NCBI RefSeq assembly: GCF_029931775.1
Contig: NC_079312.1
Location: 11,787,821 to 11,851,820 of the forward strand
DNA: 64,000 bases
Direction of reading: 5' to 3'
Source of the DNA: Euleptes europaea
Lineage: Eukaryota; Chordata; Lepidosauria; Squamata; Sphaerodactylidae
Position 1 is the stretch's first letter; the number at the start of each line of letters is the position of its first letter. The notes under the pieces are model-generated. The model was not told where the DNA came from. It did not search any database and saw nothing but the letters and a program-made list of their open reading frames with translations. This document shows, piece by piece, positions 9,873 through 19,120 of this stretch. The translations under genes and the position numbers were made by a program.

Positions 9873-10613
9873 CTGTTGTTTTACTCTGTGGGCGTCCCGC
9901 TGCATCTGCAGAAACTCTTCGGCCAAGGCCACTGCTTGGGCACAGGTGTCTGGGCTGCTTTCCCTCACCCAGCTTTGAATCTCCGGGGGCAGGATGGTCA
10001 GGAACTGCTCCAGGATCAAGAGTTCTAGGATCTGCTCCTTGGTATGTTTCTTCACCCTCAGCCACCCATGACAAAGTTCCTGGAGTCGGCTGTACGTCCC
10101 TCTTGGCCCCTCAGTCTCCAGATAGCAGAAACGGCGGAAGTATTGGCGCTGCTTCTCCCTCCGCATGGCGTCACCTCGCAAGATGGCCAACTTCACCTTT
10201 GCATAGTCCCTTCTGTCTTGGCTATCCAAGTTGCTAAATGCGCGTTCAGGTTCTCCATTGAGAGCTGGCAGGAGATGGGCCACCCACTCTTCCTTCGGCC
10301 ATCGGCAGGCTTCAGCCACTTGCTCAAAGGAGGCCAGGAAGGCCTTGGTGTCGTCCCATGGGGTGGGTTCCTGAGGCAACTCTGGGATCACCCAATGGGA
10401 CTGAGGGCTCTCCACAGTCTTGAGGAACTCCTGCCACTGGACTTCCCACTGCTGAAGGGAACCTTCAGCAGGCTCCTGTTTAACCAGAATTCCTTCAGGT
10501 ATTCCTTCCAAGACCTCTCCAAGAGTCCCTGCCTGGAGGATATTAACATCTTTGCTGCCAATTTTGGCTTCCCGTTCTTGCCTCCCAATCACTGGATCTT
10601 CCTCCATTTTCAT
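9873..10613 (-). CDS. Gene A, SCAN exon with capsid-like N-terminal extension
   Basis: First coding exon of gene A; ATG at 10613 begins MKMEEDP, shared with genes C and D. The donor CAACAG|GTGAGG ends it at 9873 in phase 0. Residues 45-49 hold VKQEP, a sumoylation-type motif. Residues 85-150 ([17 protein letters not shown], then WPKEEW, then [12 protein letters not shown]) form a conserved block ahead of the SCAN box and resemble the N-lobe of a gypsy-type capsid. The SCAN box at about 155-238 includes [36 protein letters not shown] and [13 protein letters not shown] mediates dimers between such proteins. It is one of four SCAN exons in the window, all on this strand. Confidence 0.9.
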
Positions 10614-11087
10614 TGTGGCTGATCTAGTGCTTACAGTCTCTCAGAATCAAGGCGTTCTAGACTGGCATGGTGAGAAAAAAGATGCATAACAGAAACAAAA
10701 AAAGCAAGGATAGATAGAACAGCCATTTGCAAAGAGCAAGACCATCAGACAGGGGAATGGCTTTGGAATTCTCCCCTGAAGGATGGTTCCATTTCACAAG
10801 GAACTCTGAATCAACTAGGATAGTTTTCAGTATCTTTTATGGATGCCAGTTTTACATGATGTTAACAGCTAGTGTGGTATAAATGGCTAGGGGTCACTCA
10901 TCACAAAATGGCTGCTATGGGGAAAACCACAAAACGACCACCATGAAGGCTGTGGCGGCTCCAGGGGGACCTCAGTGCTCCCGCCTGCTGCTGAGACGGA
11001 GGGGTGTGGGGGGAAGGCTGGGCACGACTGCCCAGACTGCTCCAGGCAAGCCACCAAGAGAGCAAGAGAGGTGGGGGCTCAGCACAC

Positions 11088-11090
<3 letters not shown>
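10614..11090. other. Intron upstream of the gene A SCAN exon
   Basis: No feature is supported. The plus-strand frames across 10883-11235 exist because of the GA repeat. Confidence 0.5.

Positions 11091-11131
<41 letters not shown>
11091..11131. repeat. (GA)n microsatellite
   Basis: About 20 GA units. Confidence 0.95.
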
Positions 11132-11135
<4 letters not shown>

Positions 11136-11234
11136 CCTCTGGTCACCTATTTCCGCAAGTTTCTTGCAGCTCTCTATTTGTGCTATTTATTTCCCACATA
11201 AGAGATTTATAGAAAATGCTCTGGGCTATGAATG

Positions 11235-11640
11235 ACAAACTCCGGAGTGGAATGCCAATCCCTGAGAGTGGCATGACTATTCTGGGATTGGTATGATAGC
11301 CCCCATAGTGGAGCTATTGTCAGAGACCATCATGTCACTCTGGGGGCTGTCATTTCAGTCCCAGAACAATCATGCCACTGCCAGGGACCGTCATTCTACC
11401 CTGAGGCCTGTCATTCAAGTCCCACAACACTTCCAGGGACTGCCATTCCACTCTGGGGCCTGTCATTCCAGTCCCACAACACTTTGCTTCTCCCAGAGAC
11501 CGTCATTCTATCCTGGGGACTGTTATTCAAGTCCCACAACACTTCCAGGGACAGCCATTCCACTCTGGGGCCTGTCATTCCAGTCCCAGTGCAATCATGC
11601 CACTCCCAAGGACAGTCATTCCACTCTTGGGGCCGGCGCT
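11235..11640. repeat. Irregular minisatellite, unit about 50-62 bp
   Basis: Repeated, diverged blocks with the cores CCATTCCACTCTGGGGCCTG, TCATTCCAGTCCCA and CAACACTTCCAGGGAC. Unit length varies. The plus-strand open frames here are repeat artefacts. Confidence 0.8.
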
Positions 11641-11701
11641 CCAGATCTAGAGCAGGTTTCTCTAAACCCCTTCCAAATTTCTCTAAACCTTATTCTCTAA
11701 A

Positions 11702-12093
11702 TAAGGCTTGGCTTCCTGTCCTGAAAACCTCCAGATTAACAAAGACTACAGTCCACAATAGCCATGCGGATTAGCTTTGGATTTCACACATTAACAGATC
11801 ACTTCAGGATACAATGGTTCCATATTAACATACCACACCCTCATTAGCACATTATCTTGATACTTACAGGACAGTGATTAGCACATTACCTTTGATACTT
11901 TTTGCAGGACAATGATTCAGCTCAAACCCAACCCCTTTCTGACTCTATATTACTCTTCCTTCACATTTGACACTGAGAGACCCTGTCCTTCAGTGTGACT
12001 CCTCTGAAGATGCCTGCCACAGCTGCTGGCGAAACGTCAGGAAACAAAATACCAAGACCACGGTCACACATCCCGGATAACCTACAAGAACCA
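11702..12093 (+). mobile_element. Retroelement copy ending CTACAAGAACCAA, 10-bp target duplication
   Basis: Flanked by ATTCTCTAAA on both sides (11692-11701 and 12094-12103). Its last 90 bases (CCTCTGAAGATGCCTGCCAC, then CGAAACGTCAGGAAA) match the arms of the palindromic copies at 46821 and 50049. Variable-length target duplications point to retrotransposition. The family may be Penelope-like, but that is uncertain. Confidence 0.6.
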
Positions 12094-12103
12094 ATTCTCT
12101 AAA

Positions 12104-12741
12104 CCCCTTCCAAATTCCAAATGCTACTTTTCTGTACTAAAATGCGTTTCAACGGATCCCGCATTAAGTCAATGGACCCTCCATTCCTGGCTCCCCTTAT
12201 CGCCCACGGGTCTTCAGGCACCCCCATCGTTTCCAATGGGCAATCCTGTCATTCCCCACTAACTCTGGTTCATTAGAAAGGGGGCAGGAGGAGAAAATCC
12301 AACCCTACCCCCAACACCGTTACTGACTCGTGATTCCACGTGCGTGACATTTCAGAGACAAGGATGACAGCAGTGGTGACATTCCTCTCTCATACTGAGG
12401 AGGGGGGGGTGTCTCTCTCCATGGGGCTCCCTCCCCACCCCCCTCCAGGATTGCAAACTGCTAAGCCAAAATACTTCAGGGGATCCTCCACATTCAGAGG
12501 CAGTCTACCTTGCTGTCTCATGCCCGAGAAGATGCGGAGAGTTAGGAAATCTTTGCTCCGATTTGGAAGAAACTGAGTGGGGGGGGGGCTTGCTGCGACC
12601 AGACAGAAACGTCCAGGATCAGCAGTAGGGGGCAGAGGAAGTTGGGGGGGTCTTTCTTCTCCCCCCCCCCATGTGTTGTATCTCCTGCCAATTAACCCCC
12701 CTGTTTGGGGTACGCACCCCCCCCCTTTCCCCGGAACTCAC
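12104..12741. other. First intron of gene A, no feature seen
   Basis: C- and G-homopolymer-rich sequence; the plus-strand frames at 12340-12981 cross the first-exon donor and have no domain. Confidence 0.5.
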
Positions 12742-12860
12742 CTTCTGCACTTCCAGGCACAGCAACTTCCTCCTCCTCTTTTAGAAATTCTGAAGCCAAC
12801 TCCACCCCAGGCAGGAAAAGAGCCTTTCCTTTCATCCATATTTGGCCGCTCTAGCAAACG
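12742..12860 (-). promoter_or_regulatory. Gene A noncoding first exon and promoter region
   Basis: On the minus strand a strong donor (CAGAAG|GTGAGT) ends at 12742, about 2.1 kb upstream of the SCAN exon. The exon contains GGCTCTTTTCCTGCC, shared with the left-edge region. It has no ATG-led frame joined to the SCAN exon. The transcription start is not determined. Confidence 0.5.
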
Positions 12861-13260
12861 GCGCTCGGTGGTTTTAACCTTTTCCCACCTTGCCAAAACA
12901 AATGAAAAACCCTCCTCTCTTTTAATTTATATCAACTGCCTTAATTTTTACAGACGCATACAAACAGCAAGTGTGCATTAAATCCATCCCCTCCCCAGGA
13001 AATTCTGGCCTCTAAACCCGAAGGTGGAAAAATGGGCAGTGGCGGGGGTTTGCTAATGAGAGGAATGGGCTTGTTTGCATTCCGGTTGCTAGGTAACAAT
13101 ACCCAATTTGGCTTTCTATCTTTAGCGCAGCAGTAAGATTAACCTTCGGCTTTATTAATAGAAGATCTGCCACGGTTTTTCCTTCTCTCTTACAAGGCAT
13201 GTGTGTATTCTGAGTAGCTGATGAAGTGTCAGCTTTTGTATTTGCAAAGAGAGCCAGGAT

Positions 13261-13965
13261 CGAGGCTGTGGCTCAGTGGTAGAGACTGTGTTTGAGAGGA
13301 AGAACACTAATTTGATTTTTAACATGGGAAAGGTGGAGGGTAGAGGGAAAATACTATAACCATTGACTTTATATAAGATGATTTTTTTTAATCCCCTTTT
13401 TTCTTTTCTTCCTTTTTTAGATTTACACATGTTTTTTGAGATGAATATAGGGAGGGAAATGGAATTTCTTTTTTTTTCTTTTATTCTTTTCTTTTTTTCT
13501 CTTTTTCTCTCCTTGGTATTATTAATATTGAATATATTGGATAAGGGGAAAGTACAAATATAATAGGGTGACTTAGAATGCATGGATGCAAAGGAGATCG
13601 GATATTTTAGAGAGGGAGGAAGACGGTGGGGAAGTCAGTTGTTTTTGATTGTATTTTAAAGACATACATCTAATAATTTTATGAATTTTTAATGATTATT
13701 TTTATGGATATAGAGGGTGTATGTCTAAATGTAATGTTGGTTATTGAAAAATAATAAAAATATATTAAAAAAAAGAAAATGTGTTTGAGAAGTAGAATGT
13801 CCCAGTTTGAGTCCCCAACATGTCCATTTTGAAAAACTAAATAAACCTCCACATGATAGCAAGTTATGTGAGACCCTGGAGAGCCTTTGTCCATCGGAGT
13901 AAACAGCAATATCCCTGAGAGACCAGGGGTCTGATTCTGTCTAAGGCAATTTTGTGTATTTTTGC
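13261..13965 (+). mobile_element. tRNA-derived SINE split by a LINE insertion
   Basis: The head (GAGGCTGTGGCTCAGTGGTAG) is at 13261-13297. The rest (GAGACCCTGGAGAGCC, GGTCTGATTCTGTCTAAGGC) resumes after 13790. The two halves are separated by the element at 13298-13779. Confidence 0.8.
13298..13779 (+). mobile_element. L1-like LINE 3' end inserted in a SINE
   Basis: It ends in an AATAAA-containing A-rich tail and is bracketed by an 11-bp direct repeat, TGTGTTTGAGA, at 13287-13297 and 13780-13790. That is the mark of target-primed reverse transcription. The 5' end is truncated and only 3' UTR-like, T-rich sequence is present. Confidence 0.8.
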
Positions 13966-14509
13966 AGTTCAACAATCTGTTCCTGTTTTGTGTACTATAA
14001 TTAAACATGCAATTTATTTTAAGGTGTCTCCTTACATTCACATAGAAGTTGCAGTTATATCCAGTATTGTTTTTGTTTTTTTAGTGTATAGCATTTTTAA
14101 TGGGAGGTATCTTACATTCAGAGTTGCCCTTCTTTTGGGTAAATACAATACCTCCTGGGTCTGGCTCCTGAGTGGGGACAACAGGAAGCCGACTGGGTGG
14201 GGAGGGATATTGCCAACCCCAAGATCTGTGGGCCAAACCAATTGCCTCTGGCCTGATTAACCCACCCTGTGGGCCAAAATCAAACATCTGGAGACCTAAG
14301 AAGTCTCAATAGTCAAGTGAGAACATGAACCCATTTTCATTGAGGGAGCTCAGAGGAAGAGCCCTGCTTCTGAAACTCTTCTGTTCAATAGCAATGGGGA
14401 AATTTCCTGTCCTCTCACCCCCCCCCAAGCACATTTGTCCTTTACCCCACACCCCAGTATATATTTTAGAATAAACAGCTGATCATTTCCCATAGATCCT
14501 AATCTGTAT

Positions 14510-14700
14510 GGCTGAGACTGACCCTATCTTGTCAGATCTCAGAAACTAAATAGGGTCAGCCCTGGTTAGTACTTGTTTGGCAGACCACCAAGGAAGTTGA
14601 GGGTTGCTACACAGAGACAGGCAAGGGCCCCGGTTCTTCTTGTGCCTTGAAAACCCCATGAGGGATCACCATAAATCGGCTGTGACTTGACGACACTTTT
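14510..14700 (+). mobile_element. 5S rRNA-derived SINE
   Basis: 5S-like segment (CAGATCTCAGAAACTAAATAGG, CCCTGGTTAGTACTTG) followed by a body and the tail GGCTGTGACTTGACGACACTTT. Confidence 0.8.
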
Positions 14701-14965
14701 TTTTTGCTGTCAAGTCACAGCTGACTTATGCCGACCCCTTAGGATTTTCAAGGCAAGAGACATTCAGAGGTGGTTTGCCATTGCCTGCCTCGTCATGCCC
14801 CTGGTATTCCTTGGAGGTCTCCCATCCAAATACTTTCCAGGGTCAAGGCTGAGTGTGTAACTGGCCCAAGGTTACCCAGCAAACTTCCATGGCAGTGGGG
14901 ATTCAAACCTGGGTTTCCCATGTCCTAGTCCGACCCTTTAACTACTACACCATATTGGCTCTTGA
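14701..14965 (-). mobile_element. Antisense 5S SINE tail joined to an antisense tRNA-derived SINE
   Basis: 14701-14845 is the tail and body of a 5S SINE in reverse, head-to-tail against the previous copy. 14846-14965 is the tRNA-like head of a second SINE family (minus strand GTAGTAGTTAAAGGGTC, then GGTTTGAATCCCCACTGCC). It is a composite of at least two insertions. Confidence 0.7.
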
Positions 14966-15889
14966 TGGCACCTTACTCACAAACAATTTCCTGTAGGTAT
15001 GAGCATCACTTTTAAAGGGACTCCCTGTGCACCCAGTTGTTTGGGAGTATCTTCAACTGTTTTACTTCAATTGAAACTAGGACTAGACCTTGAACAGGAA
15101 CCTGGATGTTCTAACTCTGGTCACTTTGAAACAGCTGTTGGACATCACTTGCAGTAGATGGTTCCAAGTTACTAGTCCTCAGGCACATCAGCTAAACTGA
15201 GCAGGAACATGCAAACAGACGTTTGCTAGTTCCTAGGAAAATTTTTTACATTACTGCCCAAACAGGGAAACCCCCCCCCCCCCACAATATAGGTAAGCGA
15301 CTAAGCACTAGGCCAAGAACTAAAGTGAAGTCTCTCTGGCTTGTAGGGACCAACATGTCTGTGCTAAGTGCCGTCAACTCACTTCTGACTTATGGTGATA
15401 CTATGAATTAATGACCTCAAAAATGTTCTGTCATTAACTATCATATAGGAAAGAGGAATTACAAGAGACAGCCACTGCTCCTTCATTATAGTAAATTAAA
15501 GATTGAATCCTTTGAGCAATGCAACATCTGAGAATCTGCCAGGTAGATAACTGTACGATTTTCCCTGTCGCACAAAGGAAGATTTAATCTCTTGATCAAT
15601 GGCTATTAAGTATATCCAATAACATAATCAAACCTTTTTTTGAAAATGCATGTAGTGAGATACAGTGTTTATTCCCAAAACAAAACCACATAAACATGAA
15701 AAACTATCCAAAAAATTGTATCCTACTTGGACATCTTAACTGATGGATGCGCAAAAAATAGTAGCTTAGGTTGCTTTTGCCTGGACCTGTTCCGCTGTGT
15801 TTCCTGTCTCCTCTTCCCAAAAGTCCCCAGAAGGCCTATGAGCAAATCCTGCTGTTACCCATCAGCAAACAACATTCAGAGGTTTGCTG
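14966..15889. other. Intergenic, no gene seen
   Basis: Short decayed repeat pieces only, for example GTGCCGTCAACTCACTTCTG near 15367. There is a C-homopolymer near 15270. Confidence 0.5.
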
Positions 15890-16220
15890 CATCTGTACAC
15901 AGAGGCTCCATTTCAGCATCACGGTTAGCAGCAGCCATTGGTGGACCTCTCATCCATGAATCTGTCTGAGTCCTTCATAAAACCATCAATACATCCCATG
16001 GCAGGATAATTATGTGGCATTCACACAATCAAGAGTACACATTTTTTTTGTTTATCCTGAACCTACTGACCATCAGCTCCAGCAGATGGCCCCCAAGTTC
16101 TGGTGTTTTGGGGAAGAGAAGGGAAAGTCTCTTACTCCTCTCCTCCAAGCTGTGCATAATTTTATAAAACTTTATCACAAGTTCTCTGCTACTTATCTAT
16201 TTCCCCCGCTAATTCTATTT
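15890..16220 (-). mobile_element. CR1-type LINE 3' fragment
   Basis: Antisense copy of the tail also found at 31478, 44655 and 47335 (GGTGGACCTCTCATCCATGA, then a block around CTGTGCATAATTTTATAAA). Confidence 0.55.
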
Positions 16221-16639
16221 TGCCAAATTTATCCCAGAGGTTTTTGCTGTGACCCATGTGTTGTTGTGGTTTCACTTCCTGTAATAATATCTGATTAAAC
16301 TACTGCACAGAAAGGTTAGTGAGGCTTTCCTCCGATTTATATGAGAGCTGTATGTTTGGAAGTATGAGGAAGCAAAATTGCTAGAAATCCACATGGTCAT
16401 TTGGACTATAAGTCCCTTGACAGCCAGTCAGTGATGGTTCTTTTTAAAAGATCTGAAAACATTGAGCATATGATATATTTGTCACCAAATATGTCATCCA
16501 CTGCAAGAATTTTACTGGTACTTCTGTGTCATGCTGAAAGGAGGAGAGGGTTGCATGTTTCTAATACAATTAAATAAAAATAGAAAAAGCAGCCGTGATT
16601 GTTCAGGGTCTAGAAGACAGTTCAACTGTAAAATTTATC

Positions 16640-16766
16640 TCATTTGGAGTGGCTTTGCAGAAGTCCTTCTCCACACACCAAGCATTTTATGCAGGACCTC
16701 TGGTGTGTGTGGATTGATGGGAAATTAGACATCTGTTTGTAACAGTCCTTTCCACATGTGAAATAT
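16640..16766 (-). pseudogene. Decayed zinc-finger relics beyond the stop of gene B
   Basis: Downstream of the gene B stop the minus strand still shows finger vestiges in broken frame: FTCGKDCYKQMSNFPSIHTHQ, and a CIKCLVCGEGL-like Cys pair. The array once extended further. Confidence 0.5.
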
Positions 16767-17623
16767 TTACATTGCTTCTCCCTCATGAGTCTTCTTATGC
16801 TGAATAAGATTCAATTTTTCGCAAAAGCCTTTGCCACAGTCCAAGCATCGGTATGGCCTCTCACCCGTGTGGGTTCTCTGATGCGAAGTAAGGCCCGTAC
16901 TCCGACTGAAGCTCTTCCCACACTCGAAGCATTTGTATGGCTTATCCCCAGTGTGGGTTCTCTGGTGTCTAACGAGGTCCGAACTCTGGCTAAAGCTCTT
17001 CCCACACTCTGAGCAGTGGTAGGGTTTCTCCCTGGTGTGGATTCTCTGATGTCTAACAAGGCTCGACTGAGCACTCAGGGTCAGGCCACAGTCAGAGCAG
17101 CTGTAGGGTTTCTGCCCCGTGTGCATTTGCAAGTGCAGGTTCAGGATGGATTTACGGATAAAGGTCTTGCTACAGTTTGAGCAAGTGTAAAGCTTCTCTC
17201 CTTTGTGGATTCTCTGATGGGAAGTGAGGCTACCCCTATAGTTGACGCTCTTTCCACACTCCAAGCACTTATATGGCACCTCCCCTCTGTGAAGTCTCTG
17301 GAGCTTTGTAGAGTTTCTGCTGTGGCCGAAGCTCTTCCCGAGCTTCATGCTTTTATTGTGTTTCTCCTCTGTGCTGATCCTCCAGTGAACATCGTGGCAT
17401 GTGTTCCTTCTCTTTTCTTCTTGGGTTTCTTGTTTGTCAGGGGCTTTGAGATACTCCATCCCCCAAGAAGCAACAGAGTCATTCCTCTCAGACTCAGCTT
17501 GGTTTTCCACCTGCAACTTTGATCCATTTGGACTGCGGAGGTTCTCTTCTGATGCTTCACATGTGGCCCTTTCAGACGACTTGTTGCGTTTTTCTCTCTT
17601 AATTTCCTTTGGTCGCCCATCAC
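16767..17623 (-). CDS. Gene B, last exon: C2H2 zinc-finger array
   Basis: Terminal exon of gene B. The acceptor TCTGAAG is at 17624-17630, entering in phase 1 (GT GAT GGG) and reading DGRPKEIKREKRNKSSERA. The linker is about 100 residues. A vestigial finger without its cysteines (MKLGKSFGHSRNSTKLQRLH) precedes six intact C2H2 fingers: YKCLEC, YTCSNC, YSCSDC, YHCSEC, YKCFEC and YRCLDC, with TGEKPY-like linkers. The stop follows THEGEAM. Together with the SCAN and linker exons at 29660-30322 and 28674-28794 the coding length is 1641 bp, or 546 residues, exactly in frame. That pairing needs an 11-kb intron, most of it taken up by a gypsy element and SINEs. The pairing is inferred from strand, order and phase. 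Confidence 0.8.
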
Positions 17624-17699
17624 CTTCAGAAAAAGAGAGAGGGAGATAATTGCTACAAAATGATGAGTAGGGAGAAAAAAATTATTCTCTTTCTACACC

Positions 17700-17890
17700 A
17701 CTTCCACTGGTCTATGAGGGGCTCTATCAGGTTTGAATCCCCACTCTGCCATGGAAGCTTGCTGGGTGACCTTTGGCCAGTCACACGCTCTCTGCCTATC
17801 CTACCACACAGGGTTGATATTGTCAGGATAACATGGAAGAGGGGAGATTGTCATAAGCCACTTTTGGATCCCCTTTGGTTTCCAAGAGGC
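17700..17890 (+). mobile_element. tRNA-derived SINE (second family)
   Basis: GGTTTGAATCCCCACTCTGCC then CTTGCTGGGTGACCTTTGGCC, CAGGGTTGATATTGTC and CATAAGCCACTTTTGGATCC. The 5' tRNA half is worn. Confidence 0.75.
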
Positions 17891-18019
17891 TTTTTGTTAG
17901 CAGCAATCAGAGTCTGCTTTATTTGCCTCTTGAAAACCTGTACATATTCTTCATATTGTGGGTCATTTTCCCCCCCAAACAAAATTATTTCTGAGGTTTA
18001 TGAGCTGCTCTATGCAAGT

Positions 18020-18185
18020 TCCTCTCAGGAAAAGTTGAGGGCAGCAGGAAAAGAGGAAGACCCTCAATTTGCAAGATCTGAGCAAGGCTGTCAAAGATAG
18101 GACATTTTGGAGGACTTTAATTCATTGGGTCGCCATGAGTCGGAAGCGACTTGACGGCACTTAACACACAACACACACACATGCA
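18020..18185 (+). mobile_element. LINE 3' terminus with SINE-shared tail
   Basis: GCAAGATCTGAGCAAGG, then GATAGGACATTTTGGAGGAC, ending GGGTCGCCATGAGTCGGAAG and CGACTTGACGGCACTT plus an ACAC run. A second copy is at 50268. The last 40 bases are nearly those of the 5S SINE tail, so this is a candidate partner LINE. Confidence 0.6.
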
Positions 18186-18815
18186 AGTTCTGAATAAAGA
18201 AAATAAAACTTCAATAATAAAGTACTAAAACTATATAACTGAACTGTTCAGTAGCAGAAAAAGAATAGGCAAGAGAAAACCAGAAAGAGCAAACTTAACT
18301 ATTAGTGACCAAATGAAAGGTTTTCTTTCACCCCCTTTCAAAACCACTGCAGTGATGGAGTCAGGTGGATTTCTGGAGGATTTTTTTTATGCCATAAATG
18401 TTTTCCCATAGAAGCACAGATTCCACTCCCATTTGATAAAAAGGGACTACTTGCATTCTCATGGCTTCACGCTTCCTTGGCCCAGAAACCCAAGGGAAAC
18501 TCAGAACCTTTTCCTTGACCACTCTACCACTAAAACCTCTCCAAGATTCCCCCTTTCCTCTCCAAGTCAGTGGCTGTAAGATGGGTCCCCTTTTACAAAT
18601 AACCATAGGGTCTTCGCCAGTTGTCCAAACCCCATCTTCTTCAGGAATGACTTGTTGTCATTTGATCTCCTGGAGAGTAACTGAAGTCTTTTATTAGACT
18701 TCACAACCACAGGAAGACAAAAACCAATGAGGTGGAGCTAGTGAAAGTCACAGAAAGGACTGGAGAAAAAAAGGGGGCTTTCTTTTACTTTGGACCCAGG
18801 GAACCAACACAAGAA
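18186..18815. other. Intron of gene B, no feature seen
   Basis: No supported gene or repeat. Confidence 0.5.
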
Positions 18816-18820
18816 CTAAC
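18816..18820. repeat. Target-site duplication CTAAC (left)
   Basis: Identical to the five bases at 25436-25440 on the other side of the gypsy element. Confidence 0.9.
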
Positions 18821-19120
18821 TGTAAGCTCTTGACCCATCAAACCAGAAATCACCAAAGAGATAATCAGATTCCAAGCAGATGGCTTTACTGGTCAAATAG
18901 GCAATACAGTGCTTTGAAGGCAAGATGACAGCTATGAGTTGTCTTGCCCGTTATTTGGAAATATAAGGCAGAGAAACGGTGGGAGATTACAAAGCATAAA
19001 CAGAGCATTATTTCCCAGGAGTGGCGTTCCCAGGCTTTGGTATGTGAAGCCGTCCTTGAAGTCTGGACGGTTCAGCAGAGAAACGAAAGGAAACATCTAA
19101 ACCGAGATAACAGCCTGACA
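18821..19120 (-). repeat. 3' LTR of the gypsy element
   Basis: 300 bp, TG...CA ends. About six mismatches to the partner at 25136-25435. A purine-rich tract lies just inside on the minus strand, where the plus-strand primer is expected. Confidence 0.95.

Noticed and set aside
10044-10622. 192-codon plus-strand frame opposite the gene A SCAN exon
   Set aside because: It is the antisense shadow of a well conserved coding exon; the same shadows lie opposite the other SCAN and finger exons.
10883-11235. Three plus-strand open frames and one minus-strand frame
   Set aside because: They stay open only because a GA dinucleotide run has no stops; no domain and no splice support.
13155-13583. Lys-rich minus-strand frame
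   Set aside because: It is the complement of the T-rich 3' end of the inserted LINE.
17609-18100. 163-codon plus-strand frame
   Set aside because: It runs from the gene B acceptor region through a SINE into a LINE tail, so it is chimeric repeat sequence.
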